This document shows, piece after piece, positions 28,689 to 37,127 of a stretch of DNA of 64,000 nucleotides; position 1 is the stretch's first letter; each line of letters opens with the position of its first letter. This DNA comes from Vibrio tubiashii ATCC 19109 (GTDB taxonomy: Bacteria > Pseudomonadota > Gammaproteobacteria > Enterobacterales > Vibrionaceae), in assembly GCF_000772105.1 (NCBI RefSeq), contig NZ_CP009355.1, positions 992,001 to 1,056,000 on the forward strand, in the 5' to 3' direction. Both the position numbers and the translations under genes were made by a program. Under the pieces are notes generated by a model. That model was not told the DNA's origin. It made no database searches and saw nothing but the letters and a program-made list of their open reading frames with translations.

Positions 28689-28738
28689 TAACTCTATAGT
28701 AAATCCCAACAATGCATGAATGAAACGGATATTTTGTT

Positions 28739-28924
28739 ATGACACTAGAAAATGCTATTCGAGTTCTTGCCGGTGGAATGGTCATTTTATCAGTCGGCCT
28801 GACAATGACAGTCAGTTCAAACTTTGTTTGGTTGACACTTTTCGTCGGAGCAAATTTGATTCAGAGTGCGTTCACAGGATTCTGCCCTGCGGTAGTTGTA
28901 CTAAAGAAGCTTGGGTTTAAGTAA
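28739..28924 (+). CDS. DUF2892 inner-membrane protein (YgaP membrane-domain type)
   Basis: 61-residue protein with two membrane segments: AIRVLAGGMVILSVGLTM and LTLFVGANLIQSAFTGFCP. The closing FTGFCPAVVVLKKLG is the family mark and is also found fused to rhodanese in YgaP. Its gene is 11 bases ahead of the reductase-rhodanese gene, so the two are one transcript. It probably assists membrane handling of sulfane sulfur. Confidence 0.9.
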   Translation: MTLENAIRVLAGGMVILSVGLTMTVSSNFVWLTLFVGANLIQSAFTGFCPAVVVLKKLGFK

Positions 28925-28935
28925 CAGAGGTTGAT

Positions 28936-30639
28936 ATGACTAAGATTTTAATTGTTGGTGGTGTAGCTGGTGGGGCTTCCGCTGCTGCTCGTGCACGCCG
29001 TTTAAGTGAAGACGCCGAAATTATCATGTTTGAACGAGGTCCATTCGTTTCGTTCGCAAATTGTGGCCTTCCTTACCATATTGGGGGAGACATCCAAGAG
29101 CGAAGCAAATTACTTCTGCAAACTCCCGAAAGCTTCTTAGCGCGCTTTAATGTCGACGTGCGTGTAATGAATGAAGTGGTCTCTATTGAGCGCAGCAGTA
29201 AAACAGTTACGGTACGAAATCTAGTCGATAACAGCGAGTATACAGAAAGCTACGACTTTTTATTGCTTAGCCCGGGCGCTGGCCCTTTGGTTCCGCCAAT
29301 TCCGGGTATCGATAACCCACTCACTCATTCGCTGCGGAACATTCCCGATATGGATCGCATCATTCATACCATCCAAATGAACAAGCCAGAACATGCCACC
29401 GTGGTTGGCGGAGGCTTTATTGGCCTTGAAATGATGGAAGCTTTCCATCAGCTAGGGATCAAAACCACCTTGATTGAAATGGCTGATCAAGTGATGACGC
29501 CTGTCGATCGCGAAATGGCAGGCTTTGCCCATGCTGAAATAAAGCAAAAAGGCATCGACTTGAAACTAGGGGTTGCCCTTGAAGCGGTTGAGTACGTCGC
29601 GAACGAACATATCGCCTCACTTGAGTCAGGGGAAGATTCGGCACATCAGCACATCGAAGGCGAGCTAAACCTAACACTGAACGATGGTGAAACGTTAACC
29701 ACAGATATTTTGATCATGGCAATTGGTGTACGTCCAGAAACCAAGCTAGCTCAAGAAGCAGGACTTCAAATTGGTGAGCTAGGTGGTATCTACACCAATG
29801 AGATGATGCAAACCAGCGATCCAAGTATTTACGCGGTTGGTGACGCCGTCGAAGAAAAAGACTTTGTCACTGGCTCACAAACGCTCGTACCGCTTGCAGG
29901 CCCAGCTAACCGCCAAGGTCGTATGGCCGCAGACAATATGCTAGGACGCCAAGAGACCTATCAAGGTACACAAGGCACTGCTATCTGTAAGATCTTTGAT
30001 CTCGCAGTAGCATCTACGGGTAAAAACGAGAAGCAACTTAAACATGAAGGCATTGACTACGAAAAAGTCTACGTTCACACAGCAAGCCATGCGAGCTACT
30101 ACCCTGGCGCTGAAATTGTCTCATTCAAGATGTTGTTCGACCCTAAAACGGGTAAGATCTTTGGTGCGCAAGCGGTAGGTAAAGATGGCGTTGATAAACG
30201 TATTGATGTAATGGCGGTTGCACAGCGTGCAGGTATGACAGTAGATCAGCTTCAACACCTTGAACTCACCTATGCGCCACCTTACGGCAGTGCTAAAGAT
30301 GTCATTAACCAAGCTGCATTTGTCGCCACAAACATCATCCAAGGTGACTCTAGCCCGATACATTTTGATCAAATAGATTCGCTTAGCGAAAACCAAGTCT
30401 TACTTGATGTTCGCAATCCCGGTGAACTAGAGAATGTTGGATTTATCGAAGGAGCAATCAACATTCCTGTCGATCAACTACGTCAACGTATGGCTGAGTT
30501 ACCAAAAGACAAAGAAATAGTCATTTATTGCCAAGTTGGGTTACGTGGTAACGTTGCTTACCGCCAATTGGTGAATAATGGGTACAAAGCGCGAAATCTC
30601 ATTGGCGGTTACCGCACCTACAGATTTGCTCAAGCCTAA
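28936..30639 (+). CDS. CoA-disulfide/persulfide reductase with C-terminal rhodanese domain
   Basis: 567-residue flavoprotein. FAD motif ILIVGGVAGGASAAARARR at the start, catalytic Cys43 in SFANCGLPYHIG, NAD motif TVVGGGFIGLEMMEAF near 155, and the dimerisation domain to about 445. A rhodanese domain follows (about 460-567) with active-site Cys near 532 in IYCQVGLRG. This architecture matches the NADH-dependent persulfide reductase (Npsr) of Shewanella and related CoADR-RHD enzymes, which reduce CoA persulfides or polysulfides. It forms an operon with the DUF2892 gene, presumably under the BigR-type repressor. Confidence 0.93.
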   Translation: MTKILIVGGVAGGASAAARARRLSEDAEIIMFERGPFVSFANCGLPYHIGGDIQERSKLLLQTPESFLARFNVDVRVMNEVVSIERSSKTVTVRNLVDNSEYTESYDFLLLSPGAGPLVPPIPGIDNPLTHSLRNIPDMDRIIHTIQMNKPEHATVVGGGFIGLEMMEAFHQLGIKTTLIEMADQVMTPVDREMAGFAHAEIKQKGIDLKLGVALEAVEYVANEHIASLESGEDSAHQHIEGELNLTLNDGETLTTDILIMAIGVRPETKLAQEAGLQIGELGGIYTNEMMQTSDPSIYAVGDAVEEKDFVTGSQTLVPLAGPANRQGRMAADNMLGRQETYQGTQGTAICKIFDLAVASTGKNEKQLKHEGIDYEKVYVHTASHASYYPGAEIVSFKMLFDPKTGKIFGAQAVGKDGVDKRIDVMAVAQRAGMTVDQLQHLELTYAPPYGSAKDVINQAAFVATNIIQGDSSPIHFDQIDSLSENQVLLDVRNPGELENVGFIEGAINIPVDQLRQRMAELPKDKEIVIYCQVGLRGNVAYRQLVNNGYKARNLIGGYRTYRFAQA

Positions 30640-30673
30640 CCATCGCTTGCAGACATCTAATTGAATCAAATTT

Positions 30674-30700
30674 GGGGAGCTTCGCTCCCCTTTTGTTTTT
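30674..30700 (+). terminator. Terminator of the reductase-rhodanese gene
   Basis: GGGGAGC, loop TTC, GCTCCCC, followed by TTTTGTTTTT. Confidence 0.92.
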
Positions 30701-30746
30701 GCTGCAGGCGAGATCACTACTACCTTGGTCTAGTCATGGATTTAAA

Positions 30747-30760
30747 TTGATCCAGATCAT
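30747..30760. promoter_or_regulatory. FNR-like site upstream of small gene
   Basis: TTGATCCAGATCAT matches TTGAT-N4-ATCAA at 9 of 10 positions and lies 67-80 bases ahead of the ATG at 30827. Anaerobic control is possible; a CRP site is less likely from the sequence. Confidence 0.5.
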
Positions 30761-30826
30761 TTTACCCTGATTTTAGTAAGGTTATGTTGTTATTGTGTTA
30801 ACGGAGAATTAACAAGGAAGTATCAA

Positions 30827-31009
30827 ATGGAATTAAAAAAAGACCCTCGCTGCTACACTGACGTTTGCATTAACGGCAAATGGTTTCATCACGACCACTG
30901 TACGACAAGTGCTTACATGCTGAAAGGTGGCGCTTCATGCGCGGTTGAGTTAGAAAGAATGCCTGAAACCGAAAACGAATTAATTGAACTTATTTCTGCG
31001 CAATTCTAA
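30827..31009 (+). CDS. Small Cys/His-containing hypothetical protein, 60 residues
   Basis: The ATG follows AAGGAAG at six bases, a good site. The protein has three cysteines and a His cluster (RCYTDVCINGKWFHHDHCTTSAY), then CAVELERMPETENELIELI. A Cys-x4-Cys...His-His-x-His-Cys arrangement could bind a metal. There is no signal or membrane segment. Function not recognised. The upstream FNR-like site hints at low-oxygen expression. Confidence 0.75.
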   Translation: MELKKDPRCYTDVCINGKWFHHDHCTTSAYMLKGGASCAVELERMPETENELIELISAQF

Positions 31010-31072
31010 CTCAATAAATTACGTATTGTTTCGCATACAATAATCAGTCAAAAAGTTTTAGCCAGCTTAAAA

Positions 31073-31097
31073 GAAGCCACCTTTGAAAGGTGGCTTC
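31073..31097 (-). terminator. Terminator of ybaK-like gene
   Basis: GAAGCCACCTTT and AAAGGTGGCTTC form a perfect stem; on the minus strand TTTTAAG follows. It sits between convergent genes. Confidence 0.85.
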
Positions 31098-31129
31098 GTC
31101 ACAACTTAACCAATATAAAAGAATAACTT

Positions 31130-31609
31130 CTAATGAAAGATCTCACTACTAAACCTCATCATTCTACTTTCACCCATTAATCTTTGGAAAGACTCTTGGT
31201 CAAGCTTAATCAAGGTTTCGTGATCTCCAGCCTCAAGGTAGACATAGTTTTGCCGCGTTAACACTTCATCGAACGTCATCGACATATGATATGCGCTCCC
31301 AACTGGAGGCACCGCACCGTTCTCGCAGTCTTCAAACATCTCGTAAAGTTGCTTCTCTTTGACAAGATGAAAACTCGCGTTCAACTCCTCATTAAGCCTT
31401 GAAAGGCTAATCTTATTTTTGGCAGGTAACACAGCCATCATATGATGACCATCATGATCCTCTAATACGATGCCCTTAGCTAAAGAAACTAAAGGAATCC
31501 CGGCCGCCACACCACTTTGCAGTGAACTTTGACTGTGACTATGTTGGACAGTTTGGAATGGTATATTGTGTTCATTCAAGTAGTGGTCTAATCGGTTCGC
31601 TATGCTCAT
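31130..31609 (-). CDS. YbaK/EbsC-type aminoacyl-tRNA deacylase domain protein
   Basis: 159-residue stand-alone YbaK/ProX-like editing domain: LDHYLNEHNIPFQTVQHSHSQSS, GIPLVSLAKGIVLED, MMAVLPAKNKISLSRL, CENGAVPPVGSAYHM. The GAVPPVG loop and the central Lys are typical of enzymes that hydrolyse mischarged tRNA. Strong ribosome-binding site (GGAGG, five bases). Exact substrate is unknown; the family includes Cys-tRNA(Pro) and Ala-tRNA deacylases. Confidence 0.85.
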   Translation of the reverse strand: MSIANRLDHYLNEHNIPFQTVQHSHSQSSLQSGVAAGIPLVSLAKGIVLEDHDGHHMMAVLPAKNKISLSRLNEELNASFHLVKEKQLYEMFEDCENGAVPPVGSAYHMSMTFDEVLTRQNYVYLEAGDHETLIKLDQESFQRLMGESRMMRFSSEIFH

Positions 31610-32067
31610 ACTAGCCTCCGTACATCAGTTCCCTTTATCAGTATAGACGCTCAGACTTTGGCTCTCCACGAAGGTAGTTTTCGCCATAACATCCATATAT
31701 ATGACAGATACAAATCAATGCGTTGAGTTACAGTACGAATGCAACTTCAAACTTTTAAGTATTTGTGTTTCAAAATTTAGACAAAATAACTAAGTAAAGT
31801 CTAATTCACTAATTTAATGCACACTAATACTCACGCCCTAGATATATGGCCCGAATCTGTTCTGTAAATATGTAACTTACATATTTACCAATTATTTATT
31901 CCTTCTAATAGAATATATATACGATTAATTTGTTAATAGAACCCCTATTTTATATTCACTTTTTATGTTGATAAATAGACATAGACCCACTAATGAGATC
32001 CCACACAGTTACATTTGGGTTAAATTAATTATATTTTGTTACAAAACACAGCGTTATAAATAATAAT
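31610..32067. other. 458-bp AT-rich gap upstream of the virulence block
   Basis: No coding frame or RNA gene recognised. One inverted pair is visible, TTAGAC at 31777 and GTCTAA at 31799. Probably holds promoters and regulatory sites for the gene at 32068. Confidence 0.5.
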
Positions 32068-32313
32068 ATGAAATCAGTCAGTGGGTTATTAATTCTAGTT
32101 TGTTCATCCGCAATATCAGGCGGCATTGATGACGAGCGACTGCTAGAATCACTTATCAAACAAGGTATTATTTGTGAAGACCAAAGCGAAGTAGAAAAGC
32201 AAGAGTCATTGCAAATATATCTCTCTCAGAAATTTTCTAAAACCTCAAAGCAATCCCATAAAGAAGATCCTTCTGACGAAAAAAGTACCGACTGTATTTC
32301 AGCAAAAGAATAA
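32068..32313 (+). CDS. Small secreted protein resembling the PrtV propeptide N-terminus
   Basis: 81 residues with a short signal sequence (MKSVSGLLILVCSSAISGG). The segment IDDERLLESLIKQGIICEDQ and its continuation to LSQKF aligns without gaps to the first mature residues of the downstream protease (INEDKVIEMLVAQGKLNPD... to DGKL). About 11 of 37 positions are identical and many are conservative. A Lys/Ser/Asp-rich tail follows. It could be a free-standing propeptide that inhibits or chaperones PrtV, or a decayed duplicate. The ribosome-binding site is weak. Two cysteines are present in the mature part. Confidence 0.6.
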   Translation: MKSVSGLLILVCSSAISGGIDDERLLESLIKQGIICEDQSEVEKQESLQIYLSQKFSKTSKQSHKEDPSDEKSTDCISAKE

Positions 32314-32434
32314 CGATACTCCCGTTAGCTAATATCTCACACCAAACTTTAGGTGCTCGATTATTGGTGCTAACAGCGTCGTTGTGTCTGCTATTTGGCA
32401 GATTGTTGGCAATAAAAATTAATAAGGAAATATA

Positions 32435-35191
32435 ATGAAAATGATGAGGAAGTCACTGTTGGCATCAGCAGTGTTCACTCTATTTAGCACAAGTGGTAAC
32501 GCTCAGACTCCGATCGATCTGGGTGTCATTAATGAAGACAAAGTCATTGAAATGCTTGTTGCCCAAGGGAAACTTAATCCCGATGCTTCTATCGAAGAGC
32601 GTCAAATAGCGCTAGATAAGTTTATCGATGGAAAACTAAACCGAGGATTTAAGGGCGATGCGCAATTTGGCAAGAAAGCGTTGGAACAACGTGCCAAAAT
32701 CCTTAAGTCAATTGAGTTTGATAAAGGCTTGCGAAGAGCTCACGTCTTTTCGTTCGATGCTAACAACAAAAGAACGGACAAAGTTTTAGCCGTATTGGTG
32801 GACTTTCCGGATTTACCTTGGGATGAAAATAGGCTCACGAAAGAGCATACAGAAATGCTCTATGACCGATACGAGCCAAGCCACTATCAAGAGCTTCTGT
32901 TCTCTGATAGCGGCTATACTGGGCCAAATGGTGAGAATTTCATTTCGATGCGCCAGTATTACGAACAAGAATCTGGTGATAGCTACAGTGTTTCTGGTCA
33001 AGCCGCTGGTTGGTATCGAGCCAAAAATAATGCCTCGTTTTATGGAGGTAACTCCCCTACTACAGACAATGACCAAAATGCACAGGAGTTGGTTCGTGAA
33101 GCACTTAACCAACTTGCGAATGACCCAACCATTAACCTAGCGGACTATGACATTGAAGATCGCTATGACTACGACGGTGATGGCAACTTCCGCGAACCCG
33201 ATGGTGTAATCGATCATTTGATGGTTTTCCATGCTTCAGTGGGTGAAGAAGCTGGTGGTGGTGTACTCGGAGCCGATGCTATATGGTCTCACCGATACAA
33301 TCTAGGTAAGTATCACGTCTTGTCTGGTACTTCTAGCACCGTACCTGGTCGATTCAACGGACAATACGCTGCATTTGACTATACGATTCAGCCTATCGAC
33401 GCTGCTGCTGGTGTTTGTGCACATGAGTACGGGCACGACTTGGGATTACCAGATGAGTACGACACTCAATACACTGGTAAAGGAGAGCCTGTTTCGTACT
33501 GGTCTATTATGTCTTCAGGCAGTTGGGCAGGTAAAATTGGCGGCACACAACCAACCGCATTCAGCTCTTGGGCTAAACAGTTCCTTCAGGCTTCTATTGG
33601 CGGTCGTTGGGTGGCTAATGATGTGGTTACTCTAAGTGATCTCGATGGTAAGCCACTTGAGATCAAGCTGCATCAAACAATTGACAACGACAAACCCAAC
33701 ATGGTTCGCGTTGACCTGCCTCTTAAACGTACTGCAGGACTTGCCCCTTTTGAAGGTAAATTCGGCTTCCATAGCGGTAAAGGTGACGATCTGAAAAACA
33801 GCATGGAACGAAAAGTAACGTTGCCGGCTGCCTCCAAAATCACGCTAACTTTTAAAGCTTGGTATCAGATTGAAAAAGACTACGACTTCGCCCGTGTGCT
33901 TATAAACGGCCAACCGATAGCAGGCAATATCACAACAAATGAAGATCCTAACAGCACAGGTTTAGTTCCTGCTATCGCTGGCGACTCGAAAGGCTGGGTT
34001 GACGCTGAATTCGATCTCACACAATGGGCCGGACAACAAGTTAACCTTGGTTTCGACTACGTGACGGATGGTGGTTTAGCGATGGAAGGTCTTCATGTAG
34101 ACAGCATTGCTTTAGATGTTGATGGTACACTTTCTTCTCTCGACAACGCAGAATCACAATCTACTTTCGCCCTTAATGGATACCGTTTAAATGATGGCTT
34201 CAATGAAGCCCCACACTACTATCTACTCCAGTGGCGTAGCCATGCAGACGTGGATGAAGGGCTCAAGAACATCAAACGTTTCGGCCAGATGATGTCTTTC
34301 GAGCCAGGTCTGATCGTTTGGTACGTTGATGAGTCGATGACAGACAATGCAGTTGGTAAACACCCGGGTGAAGGCTGGCTTGGCGTTGTCGATGCTGACC
34401 AAAATGCGATGGTTTGGGATAAGTCAGGTACAGCAGCGCAGACCCGCTATCAAGTTCGCGACGCAGCATTCTCTCTTCAAGACCAAGCCACTATGCGACT
34501 TGTAAATGCTGATGGGGATGTACTGGAAGATGTCAGCCTAATTGCCAGCAGTTCATTTTCGGATGACCAAGATTATTCCAATCCAGGGGCACCTGATTCA
34601 GGTCGTTTGCTAACTGAATTTGGTGTAACCATTGAAGTTATCGAGCAAGATCCTTCAAACAAATACGGTGTGATTAAACTTTCAAAAGTTCAGCAACCCA
34701 ATCTACCCCCTGTTTCTAGCTTTGAGCTTACAGTAAACGGTCTTGATATTGCTGCAATGAACTCTAGTGTTGACTCGGATGGTGAGATATCTGCTTACCT
34801 ATGGGAGTTTGGTAACGGTGAAACCAGCACGGACGCTTCCCCTAAATGGAAGTATTCAGACTCTGGCTCTTACACTGTATCGCTTACTGTTACTGACAAC
34901 CAAGGTGCCAGCCACACAAGTAGCCAAACAGTAGAAGTTGTTGCTCCAAATATGTTACCTGTTGCCAACGCGAAGTACATTCACCTTGGACGTTGGGTAA
35001 CTATGTGGTCAACAAGCCACGACCCTGATGGCCGTATCGTTGACACTGAGTGGGTTCTTCCAAACGGTAAAGTCAAACGTGGACGTATTTTTACTAAGAT
35101 ATTCCCGAGCTATGGAAAACATGAAGTGAAAATGACCGTTATGGATGACAGCGGAAGCAAAACCACAAAAACCATTGTCGTCGATCTTTAA
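32435..35191 (+). CDS. prtV: PrtV, M6-family secreted metalloprotease with PKD domains
   Basis: 918-residue secreted protease of the immune-inhibitor-A (M6) family, matching V. cholerae PrtV in length and order: signal peptide (to about 23), propeptide (about 24-105), catalytic domain with zinc site HEYGHDLGLPDEYD (His330, Glu331, His334), a middle lectin-like domain, and two PKD-like domains at about 755-835 and 837-918. The DYDGDGN stretch near 246 may bind calcium. AAGGAAA sets the start at 32435. PrtV degrades host matrix and plasma proteins and helps bacteria resist predators. It lies next to aerolysin and lipase toxin genes. Confidence 0.93.
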   Translation: MKMMRKSLLASAVFTLFSTSGNAQTPIDLGVINEDKVIEMLVAQGKLNPDASIEERQIALDKFIDGKLNRGFKGDAQFGKKALEQRAKILKSIEFDKGLRRAHVFSFDANNKRTDKVLAVLVDFPDLPWDENRLTKEHTEMLYDRYEPSHYQELLFSDSGYTGPNGENFISMRQYYEQESGDSYSVSGQAAGWYRAKNNASFYGGNSPTTDNDQNAQELVREALNQLANDPTINLADYDIEDRYDYDGDGNFREPDGVIDHLMVFHASVGEEAGGGVLGADAIWSHRYNLGKYHVLSGTSSTVPGRFNGQYAAFDYTIQPIDAAAGVCAHEYGHDLGLPDEYDTQYTGKGEPVSYWSIMSSGSWAGKIGGTQPTAFSSWAKQFLQASIGGRWVANDVVTLSDLDGKPLEIKLHQTIDNDKPNMVRVDLPLKRTAGLAPFEGKFGFHSGKGDDLKNSMERKVTLPAASKITLTFKAWYQIEKDYDFARVLINGQPIAGNITTNEDPNSTGLVPAIAGDSKGWVDAEFDLTQWAGQQVNLGFDYVTDGGLAMEGLHVDSIALDVDGTLSSLDNAESQSTFALNGYRLNDGFNEAPHYYLLQWRSHADVDEGLKNIKRFGQMMSFEPGLIVWYVDESMTDNAVGKHPGEGWLGVVDADQNAMVWDKSGTAAQTRYQVRDAAFSLQDQATMRLVNADGDVLEDVSLIASSSFSDDQDYSNPGAPDSGRLLTEFGVTIEVIEQDPSNKYGVIKLSKVQQPNLPPVSSFELTVNGLDIAAMNSSVDSDGEISAYLWEFGNGETSTDASPKWKYSDSGSYTVSLTVTDNQGASHTSSQTVEVVAPNMLPVANAKYIHLGRWVTMWSTSHDPDGRIVDTEWVLPNGKVKRGRIFTKIFPSYGKHEVKMTVMDDSGSKTTKTIVVDL

Positions 35192-35237
35192 TAACCGACC
35201 TGTTTCTCCCTATTCCCATACTTCCATGTGAAGTTTT

Positions 35238-35266
35238 GCGCGGCTCTCAAGAGCCGCGCTTTTTTC
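35238..35266 (+). terminator. Terminator of prtV
   Basis: GCGCGGCTCT, two-base loop, AGAGCCGCGC, then TTTTTTC. Confidence 0.93.
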
Positions 35267-36706
35267 TTAGAGTTTCGGTACTGGCACAACTTCTACACTG
35301 AAGTTTTTAATACCATATTGCTCCAACTCTTCATCTGTTAACGAATACTCTGCAGAACGCTTCGTTCTACTTCCTAAAGGAATCGTCTTGCCAAATCTCA
35401 CATCAGAACCAAAAGATGCATCAGCAAAAAATTCACCGGTAATTTTCGTCTGTATTGGTCTGAGAACCTGGCCTAGTAAACTTTTCACATTGTCAGCACC
35501 ATATTCTCTAAGCAACCAAGGCCAATCCCATTCGTTCGACGTTGCCGGAATATTGCGATGCTCATATTGGTACTTGAGACTTTTGTCATTACCTCCATTG
35601 CGGCCAATAACCCAATTTGCAGTATAGGTAGGTCGATCATCAGGATGGTGACTCAGAGCATTTCCAGACCAACGCATAAAACCCGTTAATGCCAGTTCAT
35701 AGCTTAACTCAGCGTTAAACGTGTACGGGTAACTGATTGAAGAGCGGAAAACCTCCATAAAGACTTCTTGCTTAGTATTTGGCGCAACGTTAACAACAAT
35801 CGTATTGGAGATCCCTTTAGACTCCGAGTCTCCGTTGGTCGTTGCCCAGCTTTGGTTGGCTCCAATCTCTATCGACAACTCAGTTTCACCTACAAGAGGC
35901 CACTTAAACTTGTTCTTGGTTGAGACTTTTTGACTTAAGCCATAAGTGTCTGTTTTGGACCAATTTGTCGATTTCTCGTATTTAAAGGTCACTCGATATT
36001 GTTGTTCTAGGTCAGACTCATTGGTCACAACCTCTGAGCGACGACCAATCAGTTCTTTATCTGATTGAGTAATTTGGCCAGCATTGAACGTTTCCGGATC
36101 AATGTGATATTCAAAACCAGATATATCCATTTTTAAACGTTCGTTACATCGGTAGCCTTCACAAGATCCTGAATTGTCCGCATCAATATCATAGTTTCCT
36201 AACCCATCGGTAGACGTGATCATATCGTCGCCGACATATTTGCTGCCTGTACCACCAGCCCAGCCAAAACCAAGATAATGAGCCAGCAATGCTAGCGGTT
36301 GATAAAACTCTTTCTTATTGACTAGATACCATTCAGTATGAGCTTCATCATTTTCAGGCAATACAAGCGCTGCGTAGTCCGGGATACTGTGGTCTGGTGG
36401 CGTGTTGTAGGTACACCATGTTGTACCCGCTAACCTGTCTTGCTTGATGGTTCCATTGTACCCTGACCCCATCAAGACATAGCCATCGGCAATATTTGTG
36501 ATTTGCCATGGCCCCATTTGACCTACTAAATCAGATTTAATTGGCATGATTTCTTCAGAGGTAATTGGCCTAAAACCAACCTCACAGCTTTGACCTTGAA
36601 GTTTAATATCTAAAATATCTACCGCTGCATATACATTAGATTGCACCATGCTAAAAGCAATTGAACTAGCGACTAACGATGTTTTAAAAACCTTATTCTT
36701 ATTCAC
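35267..36706 (-). CDS. Proaerolysin-like pore-forming toxin
   Basis: 479 residues from GTG 36706, which has AGGAAG seven bases upstream and gives the signal peptide VNKNKVFKTSLVASSIAFS; the ATG at 36763 would disrupt it. Homology to Aeromonas proaerolysin is clear throughout: GQWQI-like MGPWQIT, GYVLMGSGYNGTIK, LAHYLGFGWAGG, GSCEGYRCNERL, TNWSKTDTYGLSQKV, NKFKWPLVGETELSIEI, and HPDDRP. The conserved receptor-binding and stem regions are present. The C-terminal peptide follows SRTKRSAEYS, a dibasic activation site. Secreted as an inactive dimer, then cleaved to form heptameric pores. Convergent with prtV. Confidence 0.94.
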   Translation of the reverse strand: MNKNKVFKTSLVASSIAFSMVQSNVYAAVDILDIKLQGQSCEVGFRPITSEEIMPIKSDLVGQMGPWQITNIADGYVLMGSGYNGTIKQDRLAGTTWCTYNTPPDHSIPDYAALVLPENDEAHTEWYLVNKKEFYQPLALLAHYLGFGWAGGTGSKYVGDDMITSTDGLGNYDIDADNSGSCEGYRCNERLKMDISGFEYHIDPETFNAGQITQSDKELIGRRSEVVTNESDLEQQYRVTFKYEKSTNWSKTDTYGLSQKVSTKNKFKWPLVGETELSIEIGANQSWATTNGDSESKGISNTIVVNVAPNTKQEVFMEVFRSSISYPYTFNAELSYELALTGFMRWSGNALSHHPDDRPTYTANWVIGRNGGNDKSLKYQYEHRNIPATSNEWDWPWLLREYGADNVKSLLGQVLRPIQTKITGEFFADASFGSDVRFGKTIPLGSRTKRSAEYSLTDEELEQYGIKNFSVEVVPVPKL

Positions 36707-37127
36707 GTTATTCTTCCTGTTAATAAATAGAATACAATGCGAAATGCTCTTGTTTTCGCACATATTTTTTACTTCCTTTAACAGTTATCAATAAAGCCAC
36801 AATTATTATTAACGGACAAAACCTCACATTGACATATTAAATTTATTCAGAGCCATTGTTGTTTAATTTTCAATCTGTTAATTTTAAATTAGCGATTAAT
36901 TACATTAGCTTTTGTTAAATTAATCACACCTTAAATTGCATTTTCTAAATTAGCAGAATAAATAATCGAAAAAACAAATTTAGTAATTTCTTAATAAGAA
37001 AATAATTTGATCTTAGTTCACCTTTATAAACATTCATAAAACCAATTCTTTGACTCAACACATTCTCATGTGAGATACAGGTCAGAGGAGTTAATACTCT
37101 ACTAATCAACAATTACGAGAACGTTTT
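36707..37127. other. 421-bp AT-rich divergent promoter region of aerolysin and TLH genes
   Basis: No coding frame recognised. It is very AT-rich and must contain the promoters of both toxin genes. No clear operator palindrome is seen; ACATTCTCATGTGAGATAC near 37060 has a weak TCTCA/TGAGA pair. Confidence 0.5.

Noticed and set aside
36707..36763. ATG at 36763 as the aerolysin start
   Set aside because: It adds a polar, Cys-containing stretch ahead of the signal peptide; GTG 36706 has a good ribosome-binding site and gives a normal signal sequence.
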